64,000 nucleotides of DNA. Origin: Ornithodoros turicata. Lineage: Eukaryota > Arthropoda > Arachnida > Ixodida > Argasidae. Shown piece after piece: positions 32,575 through 45,290 of this stretch. Numbering within the stretch: the first letter of the stretch is position 1; every line of letters begins with the position of its first letter. Location: the NCBI RefSeq assembly GCF_037126465.1, contig NC_088203.1:87358668-87422667 (forward strand), written 5' to 3'. The notes under the pieces were generated by a model. It saw only the letters and a list, made by a program, of their open reading frames with translations, had not been told where the DNA came from and ran no database searches. A program made the position numbers and the translations under genes.

Positions 32575-32790
32575 GACTCTCTCCCAGACGCTGTCACTGC
32601 GGTGATCTCGAAGATCTAGGGCACGTCCTTCTTCATTGCCCGCACTACCAACTTTCCCGAACCACACCTTCCGGGTCTCTAGATCAGCTGGACCTTCGCC
32701 ACCTCTCTTTGTCAAAATCCAGCCCACCAACGCTGTGCCTTCAAAGCTCTTCAGACCTTATTGGACACAGTATAGGACTTCGGTCCTCAC
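32575..32790 (+). pseudogene. Non-LTR retrotransposon C-terminal zinc-finger relic
   Basis: Translation in one frame gives RRCHCGDLEDLGHVLLHC, then PHYQLSR and a Leu/Ser-rich tail. This is the Cys-His-Cys arrangement (C-x-C...H-x4-C, then a Y and R) that many I/R1/Jockey-type LINE proteins carry after the reverse transcriptase. The RT itself is not present upstream and no 3' tail was found, so only a short piece remains. Superfamily assignment is by motif alone. Confidence 0.65.
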
Positions 32791-32829
32791 TGTGTGGAGA
32801 CTCATTAATCCATTTCCCACATCACAACC

Positions 32830-34289
32830 AGCAGTGGCGTAGGGTGTCTTCCCTGGCGATCAGGTGGGTCAAGCTGCCGTAAAATCAGCGTCAAACAGCG
32901 GAGGCTGCCATCTTGTGGAACGCAGTTGCCAGACCCGGAAACCCGAAGTTCGCCAGTTACGGCGGCAAAAAACGCTGCTGTTGTCTCTTTGTCATATTTG
33001 CTTAAACAAACGAATTTCTTGAAAAACGATGCAGTAAACATGTAAAAGTTTGTAATAACTAACCCATGTTGCCTTCGACATTCTTAGCGATTGTTGTAAC
33101 GCTCGCATTGTAACGCATGCACAAGCTAGAATGATAGTTTCGGTTTCGTGGTCGCGGGTTTTCGCGTGCTACATATCTGTCATATGCAGGCACATCTGGA
33201 ACTACATGTTGAGCCAAAGTGTGTCTGAAATTTTTGTGATATGTTTGTAAAGGAGGGGGAGGGTGGAACGTTCAACACACCGCATTACAATACTGCTAAG
33301 GTTGATAAATGCAAACGTCCAAAGATCACGAAATGTCACCACGCCTCGATGGCATAATCCTGATGTGAAGCCTCCATGGACCAGAGGACAAGGCATAGCA
33401 AAAAAAGAAAAACAAGACATCTACCAAAATGTTACATATCAATAGCCTGATGCTTCCTCTTTTCCTCTATCGTGATTACTTAAGCGGCTCAGTTCTAAGA
33501 TACAGCAGTGACGAGCTCTCACCCTCTTCCTGCACCAAAAGGAGTAGCCTACACTAAGCGTATATTGGTATGATGGTTGACCACAGTAGCAACAGCATAC
33601 TTCTGCTTATGGAAAGCAGTCTCAATATAGATTATCCCTTCTTATTGGAGAAAATCTTCTTCACTGTGATGAGCATACATACAGGCAAAGCGCATATGTT
33701 GCTTTGCAACCACTTGTCATCTGTGCATTTTAGATTGTCGTATAGAGACAACGCTTTGGAAGTGCACAAGTGAGATATTTTACTGAAGGCACAGTGCGCG
33801 TGATGTCAAAGTTCCTCGGAACGACGTGTCCGTCAGACACAGGTAACGATCATGGTACATGACAGAGCTCATGCCAGATATGTTGTACATGTCCATACAT
33901 AAACAAATTTTACTTCAAGGCAATAAGTAGTTACGTCCAGCACAGTAATGCCACTATGTGTGCACACATTTTCTGTACGCAATGACGGTGTTCCACATTT
34001 CACTTCTATCAAGTAGGAATTGTTTGTGTGGAAAAAGCAACATATGGGTGGGTGAATATGAATTTCGCAGATATTAGTAACGTGTAATACAAACCATTTA
34101 CTTATCTTTTACAGCTGCACAGATTTCTTAATTGTATGAATGCCTCAACTCATGTGAAAGCGAAGCAAACAAATTTTGTTAAGAAATCTGTAATCAGTGA
34201 TCTACAACAAAGTAAACTTCATTTGTGCACATGCTTTGTGAACGTAATCACTGTTTCACATCTTACGTCTAATATAGTTAAAAACGATA
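32830..34289. other. Unassigned DNA
   Basis: GCAGTGGCGTAGGGTG at 32831 may be the tip of a CAGTGGCG-type element, but no matching end is visible. The rest shows no repeat or protein I recognise. Confidence 0.4.
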
Positions 34290-34774
34290 AAACCCCCTGT
34301 GCTGGAAGAGACGAGAACGGAACACAGAAAAAATGAGGACACCACACTGAACTGCCAACCAAAGAACTTTTATTTTGTGAAACATGCCTTAAATACATGA
34401 GACCTCCTCTCCCCCTCTATTCCCTCTCATGTTAGACTTCCTGTTTACCTCACAAAGATAAATACAGGGGTTACTGACGCAGTTACTACCTGCTTTTTTA
34501 TCTCATGCGCCTCTCAAAAGAGAAGGCTACTTCGTTTTTTACACCTGAACAAAATTTTTGTTTTTTGTAATTCTGCCTGACATCCTACACATAATGTAAA
34601 AACCCCGAGACTAGGGAACACGAAGGGACAGACAAAAACACGATGTCTTTTCACACAAGTCAGACACGTCAAACACGAAGTCAAGTCAAACGAACACAAG
34701 TCAAACACGAAGTCACGTTTGTGTCTGTCCCTTCGTGTTCTCTAGTCTCGGGGTTTTTACATTATGCATCATCT
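34290..34774 (-). mobile_element. Penelope-like element 3' region with inverted repeat
   Basis: Downstream (minus strand) of the endonuclease relic. It holds a 53-bp inverted repeat: 34590-34643 (CATAATGTAAAAACCCCGAG...) pairs with 34714-34766. About 70 bp of loop contains several AGTCAAACACGA-like tandem units. Further on, the complement reads AAAATAAAAGTTCTTTGG. Assignment to the Penelope relic is by adjacency. Confidence 0.55.
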
Positions 34775-35040
34775 TCACCAGCTCGCTTGCTTCCTAGCCA
34801 TTTTTTCATTGTCACATGCACATGTCAATAAGTGGTCCCCCAATGCACCGTACCTATTAAAGGTATTAGCTGAATGTTCTTTTAAACGAGTGTTCATGCG
34901 CCTTTCAATTAAAAACAATTGAAAAAACCCCAGTGCTTTATCAACCAGCCAAAACACTCGCTCTGTTTATGCACCTTGATGATTCCCCGATATATACCTT
35001 ATCACACTTTCGTGGTATAGAGTAAACTATATGAATATGG
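34775..35040 (-). pseudogene. Penelope-like element GIY-YIG endonuclease relic
   Basis: Penelope-like retroelements encode a reverse transcriptase followed by a GIY-YIG nuclease that nicks the target. On the minus strand one frame reads IVYSIPRKCDKVYIGESSRCIN (as IVYSIPRKC, DKVYIGESSRCIN), matching the VVYSIPC-CGKVYIGQTGRC core. After stops and about 70 inserted bases another frame gives MNTRLKEHSANTFNRYGALG and DHLLTCACD, matching the following RL-EH...H...C segment. No RT is recognisable farther upstream. It is broken by stops and a frame change, so inactive. Confidence 0.75.
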
Positions 35041-36835
35041 CATTCTGCAACTTTCTTCCCGTGATCACCAACCAGGCCAAGTTTTAACCGTGTCGTGTAA
35101 CCATATCTAGTCAATCATGCTTTCTGTTAATTCATGTGAATCACCAATCAATCTTTTTTCATGTTACGTCAATATGCTTGCATATGTGGAGAACTGAAAG
35201 GTATATGCTACGTGTGAATATGAATGTCATCAGATTGGACGGTGGTAAAGGTCTTTTACGATACAGCTAAACACAGATCGTCCTTAAGCCCCTTTCTTTG
35301 AGTGTGGAAGGGGATGACGTGAATGATACGGTTGCAAAAAGAGGTGCATGAAAGCTGTTCCACTTCCAAACCAGACTATTAAGAGAAAAGTTACATGGTG
35401 GTTAAAATTGATTCATGGAGTACCTGCGTGGGATTCGAAGTGGTTATGCAACTTGCCATATCAAATATAACCGATTACCAAATATATATTTGCGAGTAAA
35501 TCCAGTCTACCATTATCATACACTGTGTGTTATCATTCCACAACCCAGTCGCAAAAATATTTGTTATTACGAATAGCGTTTGAAACAATTTCCATTGGCA
35601 AACCTTCGCAACATAGCTTTGAGGGTCGTTGCAGAAGAAAACTGTTTCACAAAGCACTTGTGACAGAAAACATTATTCACTTCCGAAAGCGAAAACGAAG
35701 CCGCCTACTTCAAGTATTGCCGTTCCTTGGCAATCACAAAACATAATCTGCGCACTAACGAAGAAGTGTTTTAGCCAACATACGCAGGACGACGGGCATG
35801 AATGTATAAATGTAGTCACTTCTTCGCACAATGTCGTCGTAGAGAGATGCGTCGTCGAGTTACGCTGGGCACCTTCTTCTATATCATCCAAAGCAGCCTC
35901 AGCTGGCTGGCGAGCATCACAATATTTAGCGAACATCACAGTCCACAGACACAACTGCACAGAACGCACAGGATCGTACGTCCGCAGTGATTGGAAATAC
36001 CGTGAACACATCCACACACCCATTATGGTGGGCTAGAAAGACTGGTGTGCTTACCGCCATATTCAATACATGGAATGCGCGATGCCCCTGTTTTGAAGCC
36101 AAGCTCCTGAGCTCCGGCGCTATGCGCTCGCTGCGAACCAAGCGGATTCTCGTTGAACTAGTCCAACATGTGCTGTGTGTGACGGTGTATGTGTGCTTGA
36201 CTATTTTTATAGCCAATATATTTGGACCAGCACTACGTTGGTTTGCCGCACTGACTGTTTACTAGCATCCGCAGTTCTTTGTAACTAAACCACGTGACAT
36301 TTGCTACCGTCACGCCTGCCTAGCCGACGATCCCTGCAAGCGAAAGATATCGGAATGTTGCGAAGCACGTGACCGCATGTCTTATCTTCGTTGGATGATG
36401 ACAGCCGGGTCGAAAAACAAAATAAAGGGCGGCTACTGCGTCCGAGAGCTCGCCTCCTTGATGGTTTCTTTCTCTTCACTCTTTCTTTTCAGCCTAGATT
36501 ATCGAGTTGCTGTGTACAGGAAGCTGGGAACACTTTGTCACGGAACATAGGCCGATGGTAGATTGTTCAACTAAATTGTCATTTAGCTAAACTATGGCGC
36601 TTTCTATACAGTGTACCTCGCCGCACATCTTAGTTGTTACGTAATTCTTTTGCTCCCTATGTAACTATAAAGGAACATGGTATCGGCATTAAAAAACGAA
36701 ATTGTAGCACCGCAGTAGTATTCTCTCTGCACGCACGGTTTTACTGTTGACCAGTAGAACGACCGAGTCATATATATATAGCGCGAAAGATATATTGCTT
36801 ATTACCTTGCTCCTTCTTCCTTGCTCCTTATTTTG

Positions 36836-36867
<32 letters not shown>

Positions 36868-38439
36868 AGAAAAGAATGCACACTTGTATTATTAACCGAA
36901 AATGCTTGAATGGAATTGATGTTATACAAAGGGTTCCTAGAACATCATGTTAAACTTATTTTATCCACTGATTGAGCGGCCTAAGAGCGCTGCTAGCGTG
37001 ACATTATGCAATAACTACGAATACACTGATGATGATAAATGTTGAAATTCGCCACCTGGGTTTGTGGTCCACAACCGACAGTCATTATAGATTATAAACA
37101 TTAAAGTTGAAAAGCGTAATATACATGTGCCCTATGACTTGCGAAGTGCCCGCTTGGTGTGCCCCCCCCCCGCCATATTACTTGTGTCGTACTACCCTCA
37201 CTCGTTCTCAGACCTTTGTCCTACATTTTGCAATTGATCCGTTCACCGTATGTGCATCTGTTTGCATTTTCGTCGATTGTAGGCGTCCTGGGGTGGCCCC
37301 GACTCTGTCGCGACTCATATCCCCATCTTTTTCTGTTACCTCATCACCGCCATCATCAGGTTATATTAAAAAGGGTGTAACATAGTTACAAATGAAACCT
37401 ATTGACATTGAACACGGTTAAGGATATAATGTTATGATTGTTCAGTATATGGTCCCATGTTGAAGTGTAAATTAGGAAACCCCAACCGGAGTTTGAGACT
37501 TCATAAATGAAAATGCACTACTTGATATTGCCTTTTGCTATGAGGTACACTAGAAGTCAGGAGTCTTCTGCTTCAATACGTGATCTGTTCCTGGTGCCTA
37601 ACACCTTTCACTGGAAATGGGACGGCCAAGTACTTGGTTGACATTCAGATCACAAGATGGTTCTTGAGATGCACCATATAAAATTTAAGCATAACAGACC
37701 TAAAATCCAGATATTCCACGATATTCCTTGGGCAGATCCTTGTACAAATTTTAACTGGATCTGTAGCATCTCGAGAAATGTTAATATGGCCTGAAATTTT
37801 TTCAAGGCCACTGTACACATATCCACAAGAAAGTTCGTGTCCCGGGGGAGGGGGATAATATGTTTATTAAGAAAAAAAAAAGAAGTAAACGCTAGTCAGG
37901 CAAAGAGCCGACTTGCTATTCCAAAAAAAAAAAAAAAGGAAACACGAAAAAGAGAAGGAAGGAAAGATAAAGGAAAAAACGGGGAAAACGAAAAAGACAA
38001 GGTATACACTCAAAGACCATGGCTGACACGCGAAGCTTAGCATCTTAAACGTCGCATAAACAAAATTAGACGGCGATGGAAACTAACCCTGGTTTCAGGT
38101 TTGACGAAGGCTCTGAAGGAGGAAATGAGAAAATTAAGTGAGACTAAAAAGTAATATTATAGCTACGTCTTTGTTGCGTACTCCCAGCAAATTTGGCATA
38201 TGACTACTCAAAGTATCGAGCAAAAGAGGAACAAAATGACGCACAGCAGAGAACAGATTATATAGAAGATGTGGGAAACTCCTAATAGATCTATCACCGT
38301 TGTCGCACAACTTAAACTCCCGAATTATTATTAGAATGACATTACTTTAAAGCAGCACTTGTATCTCTATTTCTTATTATGCCACTGTGGGAGGTAAATA
38401 TGAAGAAGTCTTCTGCGGGTAGATTGGCAAAGGAAACAA
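35041..38439. other. Unassigned DNA
   Basis: About 3.4 kb with little structure. 36021-36130 shows weak inverted similarity to 40195-40312 (ATGGTGGGCTAGAA and GACTGGTG, later GGCGCTATGCG), suggesting an old dispersed repeat. There is a TA/GA microsatellite at 36836-36868, C tracts near 37161-37170, and A-rich tracts at 37870-37880 and 37922-37937. Frames up to 135 codons near 35629-36036 overlap on both strands and are not recognised. Confidence 0.4.
36836..36868. repeat. TA then GA microsatellite
   Basis: A run of TATATATA followed directly by AGAGAGAG. Confidence 0.85.
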
Positions 38440-39727
38440 GTGGATATGCTAGTCCAAAAAGTCTCGGGACTGATTATACTTCAGGACGCGATATTGTGGT
38501 CTTCTGGGCAAGACAATATTCCGAATGGTTTTCTTAGAAGGTACGCCGAGTAAGCTGTGCAATTCCTCAAAATTATTTTCCAGATATCGCTGGACGAATG
38601 GACTGTCCCGAACGAATGGAAATGCGCTTGTATAAAACCGATACGTAAGGCAGGAGTCCCGACTTTGGTTTCGAATTTTCTCTTCTTTCCAGCTTTTGTG
38701 AATTGCTAAAGCACATCTTTTCCAAACAATTAACATCATGATCAAGTAACAGCATTCCTTGCAGCATATCTTTCGTGAGGGCTACTCCGCTGTCATGGCC
38801 CTGTTTGATTTCATCCACGACTTTGCATTTGCTTTATATAATAACATACAAATTGAAATATTGGTTTTGCATCTCTCCAAGGCATTTGACCGTGTACGTA
38901 CCCTATAGAAAGCTGACACATAATACCAATATCATGGATTGGCTTCGGGACTGATTCCCTGTCTGATTGAACCCCATACACCTGGGGTATACGACAGGAG
39001 TTAGTCTTGAGACTTTTGCTGTTTCTTGTCTATATGCACGATATGTTAAGTAACATTAATTGTAAAGCATGTTTATTCGCTGATGACTGCGTAACATATC
39101 GCGCGATATATTCCGAAAAACATAGGGATGTCTGAACGTGCGTCCTCAATATGCCGATCGTTCTCTCTCTCTTTTTCTTTCTTTTTTTTTCTGTGTGCTT
39201 TGCTTATGGCTCACCTTGCTCGCCTTATATTACGCACCTTTGCAAAGCAGTTTAGAACACATCAACGAGTGGTGTTACAAATTGCAAATCAATTTGAACA
39301 CCGACAGAACTGTGTCTATGCTGTTATATGTAGAACAAAGGCTTTACCAACATCATAGTATATTTGCAAGGGAGTTTAGTACAAATATCTTGGGGTCGCT
39401 GTCCCGTCCGATTTTAGATGGAATTTTCACGTGCGCTTAATAGGCATCACAGTCAAGAGAAAGCCTCTTCTATCTCAGAAGAACACTTCATTATGCTACT
39501 GCTTAGGTCAGACTACCGGTATATAGAACACTCGTGCTACCGATCGTGGTCACGTTCGCGAAGGTAACTTGGGACCCCTTTGCTGCGTCTCTTTTGCGGG
39601 TTTCTTTCGAATTGTCGCCACTATACGAGTGTATTATGTGTATATATTATATAATTAACGTACGTTCCCTACTCCTTCCCAGGTTCCTTCTGGGACCAGT
39701 ATTCTGAAATAAATGTATAAATCGTTA
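38440..39727 (+). pseudogene. Non-LTR retrotransposon reverse transcriptase relic
   Basis: Plus-strand conceptual translation, with several frame changes, follows the RT order. IPNGFLRRYAE and SLDEWTVPNEWKCACIKPI (38505-38650) match the PDGIP...W..A.V.PI.K blocks. GFREGYSAVMALFDF and LVLHLSKAFDRV (38773-38902) match the palm-A SKAFDRV motif. LLLFLVYMHDML and ACLFADDCVTYRAI (39015-39108) include the catalytic FADD box. LQSSLEHINEWCYKLQINLN (39242-39301) matches the WC..W...LN block. A T-rich insert of about 85 bp separates the last two. A possible 3' end with AATAAA lies at 39708. It looks like the Jockey/CR1/I group of LINEs and is inactive. Confidence 0.85.
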
Positions 39728-40711
39728 TATTTTCGTGTCGTCCCCTTTGTCTTCCGGATTCCTTCCCTCTGCTGACTGCTCATATGCAGACTGTAATCAG
39801 CAATTCTATCGCTTCCGTTGGTTAGCTGCAGTTAACGTATATCTCACGCTTTTTCTTTCACAATCCCCCGTCACCGGACCTCGCAACCTGGAAGGTAAAG
39901 GTCGCTCAGATGAAGGGAACGATGAGCACATATCACGAATATCACTACCCAAAGGCAGAACCGGCTGCTCGAACACGTCTTTATCGTTATCAAAGTACAC
40001 GTGTCCCAGACCCGAGGGCTGATAGGGACGTGCCGACGAATGTCAGCACTGATATCTGGGTGTGCCATTCGTTTGCTCCTGCAGGTGACACTCAAGGGGC
40101 ATTTTGCATGCAGAGCAAAGAAAAGGCACGCTCATGGGTTAACGGCAGGTGTGTAATCACGTGACGAGTAGCACTGAAATGAGCCGCGAGAGGCGATTAG
40201 ATCGCATAGCGCCGAGATACGCTTGGCGCCATCTCTCGGCAGGAACATCGGCGGGTACATATGAAAACCGCCGAATGGCTCACCAGTCCTTCTAGCCCAC
40301 CATACACCCATTGAGAAGCGACGGCAGCCATAACTCACGCTGGATTGGATACGGATTGAAGTGGCTATTTTGAGAAATAGCATGCTCGGTGCACATTGTT
40401 TGCAGATAATTTCTACTTCAGCACAAATCTAGGTGGCAGATTTTGCAATGTTGGCAACAACTGTCCCACAAGATGGCGATGCCCGTTGTTTTACGCGGGG
40501 AATGGGCCGAAATACATGGCAAGATGGCGACTTTGACCCACCTGCTGGCGATGAAACTCCCCACTCACCATCGTCATCGTCATCATCAAATAAAGCTTTC
40601 TGGTGTGTTATTTGAACGCGCCAATAAGGTGAGCGCAAGTATCGGCAGAGTGAAACGCAAGGGAAGTCAGGTACAAAAGAAAAAAAATCTAAGAAGAATG
40701 CGTGCAACTGC
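39728..40711. other. Unassigned DNA
   Basis: Holds the weak partner (40195-40312) of 36021-36130, and a CAT/CATCGT run near 40568-40588. No other structure was found. Confidence 0.4.
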
Positions 40712-41207
40712 AATATACGGTAATTACACGCGTATATAAGCCGCAGGACCCGTTTTTTGGGAACGTTTTCAAAATTTTCGGGCAGATTAGCCGCATTCGC
40801 AGATAAGCTGCGGGCAATACGACGCGACTGATTTGTGCGACAAAGGAGACCACAGAGAAGGCCATAAGCCCTGTGGTCCATACTCCGGGATCGGCATAGT
40901 GTACAATAAACGAGGTAATTTCTAGCGTTCTACCAACATCAGATTGTGCCCTTGTTGCGTGTTTTTCGTGAATTGACGGGTCAGTGGCTGTCAGTCTACT
41001 CGAACACGAACGCGCCCGTGTTACGCATTGTTCGTGCATTGGCAGAGCGGTGCTGTTCCAGAGACACTGTCGGCCCTTTCCTTAAAACCGGTGTATGAGC
41101 AAAATACCAGGGAAAAATTGTCATCAGATAAGCCGCATAGCGCCCTTGAGAAAAAAAAAAAAAAATCGCGTATAAGCCGCGGCTTATACGGTGAAATTAC
41201 GGTAAAT
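40712..41207. mobile_element. TACGGTAATT...ATAAGCCGC TIR element
   Basis: About 496 bp. The left end TACGGTAATTACACGCGTAT with ATAAGCCGC is complemented at the right by GCGGCTTATACGG and GAAATTACGGTA. More ATTAGCCGC and ATAAGCTGC/ATAAGCCGC units lie inside both ends. This resembles the widespread non-autonomous elements with CCGTATTTT...ATAAGYCGC tips (recollection). An A run sits at 41151-41165. Confidence 0.75.
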
Positions 41208-42142
41208 CGCGCTGACTATAGATACGATATGCGACTTCAGGGTAACACGGAAAGGCACCATGCCCGTCAAGAGTCACATTACTGGCAAATTAAATGCCTG
41301 TACGAGCTAACTGCAGTGTCACATTAGATCAGATTAGACGAAAATGATCGAAAGATGGAAAACGTAAATATAGTTGGTAGCGCTCTGCAAGATTTATGGC
41401 TCGTTTTAACCTGTCAGTCACGGCGTTAAAAATAAGAAGCGAAAGAACAAACTGACTTCCTCCGTGTGTTTCTTTTTCCAGCTCATGCAGGTCCGTCACT
41501 TTTAACGGGAAACAACAAGCCCACTCTTTCATAATATTAGACGAGAACAAAAACAAAAATAACGGCAGTGCACACAGTATACCACAGTTGCGTCGGTGAT
41601 CGTCTTTCCATCCCATCCCATCACCATAACTTATTAAATTTCCCCCCTCTCCGCTCAGCGGGTGTCTCTGAGAGTGCACCCTCGACCCGGCGCTTGTTGT
41701 GAGAAATAAATGATCGTCGTAATTTTTGTGCGACAAAGAAAACGGCACCGAACGAAATCCGATCGTCGCCGAACGAACCCCACACTAATGAGCGGCCCAC
41801 GCATTGTCCCTCCTTGTTTCGTGATTGGACGGAAACTCCTTCCGCTGTTTGTCGCGCCGATTAGTTTTGTCGTCACGAGGAATCGAAATGGCTGACGCGA
41901 CGACCGTATATAGGCGCCGACAAGGCACTTGGATTGATGCGTCGTCGGGATGTGTTCCCTCCCGCTCTGTGGTCGCCACTCAACCGCTACGTAGGGGGCT
42001 CCGCCTGTTCCCTGCGGGATATAAATCTATTACTATGTTGGGGATGTTTGTTAATCCTGTATGCCTATCCGTGATGCAAAAAGCTTTCGGAGAAAAAATA
42101 AAAAAATAACTTCTGTGAGGAAATAGTCACAGAGGGGAACAT
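41208..42142. other. Unassigned DNA
   Basis: No repeat ends recognised. Frames of up to 139 codons (41329-41748 minus) show no family motif I know. Confidence 0.4.
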
Positions 42143-42503
42143 GTGCTTTACTCTGTATTCACACGAGCGACATCCTCACGGAAGATTCTAGTGGAAGAAA
42201 AAGCAAAACCACAGCTCACAGAGACGAAGTTCCGTCCCGTGTTATGTGAGCATTCACACGGTGCGGAATATCGGGAGCGGTGTACTGCGCACTTAGCAGA
42301 CGACACTTCGCAGACGACACCGTCATCGTCTTTCCTGTCGTCTGCTACGGAATATCTTGTGACTGTGATGCAGGATATTCCCCACGGTTATAGCAGTATA
42401 CGTGAACACTTGACGTTGAGCGCTCGCGCTCAGAAAGCTATGACGTATTTCGCGTCTTCCGCATCTGCGGGGAATGTCGCTCGTGTGAATACACGGTTAC
42501 TCT
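42143..42503. mobile_element. GTGTATTCACACG TIR element, copy 2
   Basis: The left end CTGTATTCACACGAGCGACA and right end GTCGCTCGTGTGAATACACGG are inverted. The interior has GATTCTAGTGGAAG, repeated GTCGTCTGC units and CTTGACGTTGAGCGCTCGC, as in 19670-20012. A 120-codon frame through it is not a gene. Confidence 0.82.
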
Positions 42504-42656
42504 AAGGAGCTGGAAAGGTGAAGAAATGGTGAGAAGGTGAAGACAAGAGCAGGACGAAGCGGACGAGACGGGCTCAAAACCAGCAATACGAGTTTTAGTT
42601 AGACTCGTGCGACTATTCTAATTTTTCTATTTCCGAATTCGATCACGGAATTCTTA

Positions 42657-42951
42657 TAGTCGTGTTCAACTTAAGAAGGAAAAGAAATCTAGTCCGTCAG
42701 CATTCAAAGTATTACTGCGCCGCAGATAGGATAGTTGGACACAGAGAGGTCACGCTCGCTCCTCCGCAAGATAATATAATTCATCATACTCACTCTGCTT
42801 CCGTATTGGCTGTTAAGACTGGCCACGTGACACTACGCTACGTGGTGGCGCTGCAGTATTACTCCTGGCGCGCTATTCCGTCTTCTTATCTCCAACGGCG
42901 TATGTAGTCGACGGACTAGATTTCGTTTCTTTTTTAAGTTGAACACGAGTA
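42657..42951. mobile_element. TAGTCGTGTTCAAC MITE, copy 1
   Basis: 295 bp. The left end TAGTCGTGTTCAACTTAAG and right end complement TACTCGTGTTCAAC extend inverted over about 40 bp (AAATCTAGTCCGTC on both). Flanked by TA. The copy at 58846-59148 has the interior in the reverse orientation. Confidence 0.87.
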
Positions 42952-44479
42952 TAGATCTTGGGCTCAATGTGGGGGGAGGCAGAATGCCCTGTATACTACC
43001 TATAAACGTTCCCATCATATTGAACGAAATCCTCTAGCCTCCACACACCGGTATAGGTTGCAAAAACAGCGAAATAAAATAAAAGATCGCCACCTCCCGG
43101 TGCTTTTGTTACGCCCCGTGAGGACGCGATGAGTGGAACGGTCACGTTTCCTAAACGTGGGATACGGACGGAAAGAAAATAAAATACCTCTCACCTTTAG
43201 GTACAGTCGAGTAAAACAAAGGCCCACATATCATGCGAAAGCATCAGCCTTCCCCGTGCGTATAGTAGAAAGTACACCGCGGAACTTTTTTCGAGAAAGT
43301 GCAGCGTATGGGGGCGTATAGGAATTTCGCGAAGCTTCTCGCTAAGGAATTTGGAGCGAGTTTGCTTTCTGTTCGCATAGCAGGGAAAGCTGTACTATTT
43401 ATACGTGTTCTGCATATTTCCGTGAGTACGTTATCGCCAGTCGTGTTCGAACGGTGCACTTTCAGACAAATGTTTTAAGCGTTTCTCTTTCTCTGCTTTT
43501 CTTTCCTCCCTGATATGATATGGATTTGGTACAACTTTTGTTGGGCCTAGAAGCGGAAAATAGAAAACAGAACGTTACAGTTACCGTGTAACAGAGCCGT
43601 GTAACTGCCTCGAGCGACATTCCCCCCCGAATATTCGAGAGAGAGACCAGTTTGCGCGCCTGACGTCACACCCTAGCGGTGGCGCTGCAGTCCGCGGATC
43701 GTCTGCTTGGTGTGCTGGGGAAAACAGCAATCAATTAGAGTAACTGGAGTGATCGTTTTCATGCAAAGTGGGTATGCCGCAAAGCCGTGTATCCCTCGGG
43801 TACACAACCTGTTGGGGAAAAGGTGGCGAAATCACTTTTCATCAGTTTCCGCGCAACGCAGTACGAAGAAATCGTTTGATCGCTGCAGTTAAACGGAAAG
43901 ATTCCCTGACACCGCCTTTGTGAGATTCCCTCACGATACCTGTGTGCAAATAAACGACGCTAACATGAAAATCAGTGCACGGTTGCAAAGTAGCGCTTTT
44001 CAGAAACTCCCCGATCAAACAGCTCGCCTAAGGTGAAGTAATTGTATGCTTCCAGTGACCTGTACGCTTGCACAATATCAGAAGTGAACTGGCTCGGCGA
44101 AAATATTCGATAAACTATGCAATGCGATTGTGATGGCCGGCATGTTGTGTGGCTGGGCTGCCCCGTCGTCATGTTGTATACCGTTCATAAACAACTTGGT
44201 CTTGTAGCGACACTTGTCTGATTCCTTCAGAGCTCTAAATTATTAGGGTATTGTCGAAGGAGACAGTCGAGAACGCTGCAGCAGTGCAACACGGCTGCTG
44301 ATGTCGCACTTGCGGAAATCATCCTCACGCTGCGTTCGGTGTGTTTTGCCCATACCAATCCCGCACATGCGCAGATGGCGCCTCTTGGTTGTAAACAGTA
44401 AAGTGGTAAACAATAAAGTGCGTGCATGTAAGGTTTGTCTGCCTGTACGTGTGGCAACATGTTGCACGTTCCGCAGGGT
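42952..44479. other. Unassigned DNA
   Basis: About 1.5 kb without recognised element, RNA gene or protein. Confidence 0.4.
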
Positions 44480-44641
44480 AAGACTGCGTATAACCTGGGG
44501 TTCTTTTGACGTGCGCGTCGCACGGTGCCGGAAGCAATCTTTACCTACCCCACATTGCTACCGTCCTATAGGCCGGGATCGAACCCGCGATCTCGAGCTC
44601 AGAAAACCAGCACGTTACCGACTGAGCTACCGAGACCGGCT
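44480..44641 (-). mobile_element. tRNA-derived SINE, minus strand, third type
   Basis: The complement begins AGCCGGTCTCGGTAGCTCAG with an A box (TAGCTCAGTCGG) and B box GGGTTCGATCCC. The acceptor stem does not pair, so it is not a working tRNA. The body continues with GCACGTCAAAAGAACCCCAG, reminiscent of the GCACGTTAAAGAACCCCAGG segment of tick SINEs (recollection). Confidence 0.7.
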
Positions 44642-45071
44642 GTTCTATAGTGGAAGAGACAACAAAAACGGGTGTACCTCGAAATAAAGTGATCGAAATC
44701 CCCGCTGCAAAATAAACTACTGGACTTTAAAATGCACTGTCGCGCGCGGGAAACTGCCAACAGTGACCTTAGACTAACCTGGACATGTAAATGCAAACAC
44801 CGAACTTGAACTATAACCTAATAATAAACTAACCACCGTGATGTTCCGTCGTGTCTGCCCTGCTAAGCCTAACGGCCGCTAGAATTTGGCTTTCGTTCGC
44901 TAAAACGACTTGGACAGACATCGAAAACCCGTGAATTTGGGTGGTTAAATAGTGATACCGTGTTTTTAAAAACGGCACATACCATCTTACGAAGGAATCG
45001 AGCATTCTCCTTGATTTTCCTTGTTTCGAGAGCGGGAATTACTAAATCTGGGATTTTGCAACCGGGAATAT
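44642..45071. other. Unassigned DNA
   Basis: No structure recognised. Confidence 0.4.
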
Positions 45072-45290
45072 CGAGGTCCGACACCGTCGGCCTTGTCGTC
45101 TGATACGGAATATCCTGCGTGGCTGAGCCGTAAGATATTCTCCACGGTTAGAAGAGCATGGAAAGACATCATGACGTTATGGGCAGTCGCGCCCACGTGG
45201 CAACAGAAAGCTACGAGGCTTTGCGCATCTTCCGCTGGAATATTCTTGGGAATGTCGCTCGCGATAAGTACTGGCGTCAGATCGTGCGAA
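45072..45290. mobile_element. GTGTATTCACACG-family element, partial
   Basis: CGTCTGATACGGAATATCCTG, GATATTCTCCACGGTTA, CATGACGTTATGGGCAG, CGCCCACGTGGCAACAGAAAG and GGGAATGTCGCTCGCG follow the block order of the right half of 42143-42503 and 19670-20012. Both tips are gone. Confidence 0.65.

Noticed and set aside
44571..44641. A minus-strand tRNA gene
   Set aside because: A and B boxes are present but the acceptor stem does not pair, and SINE-like body follows.
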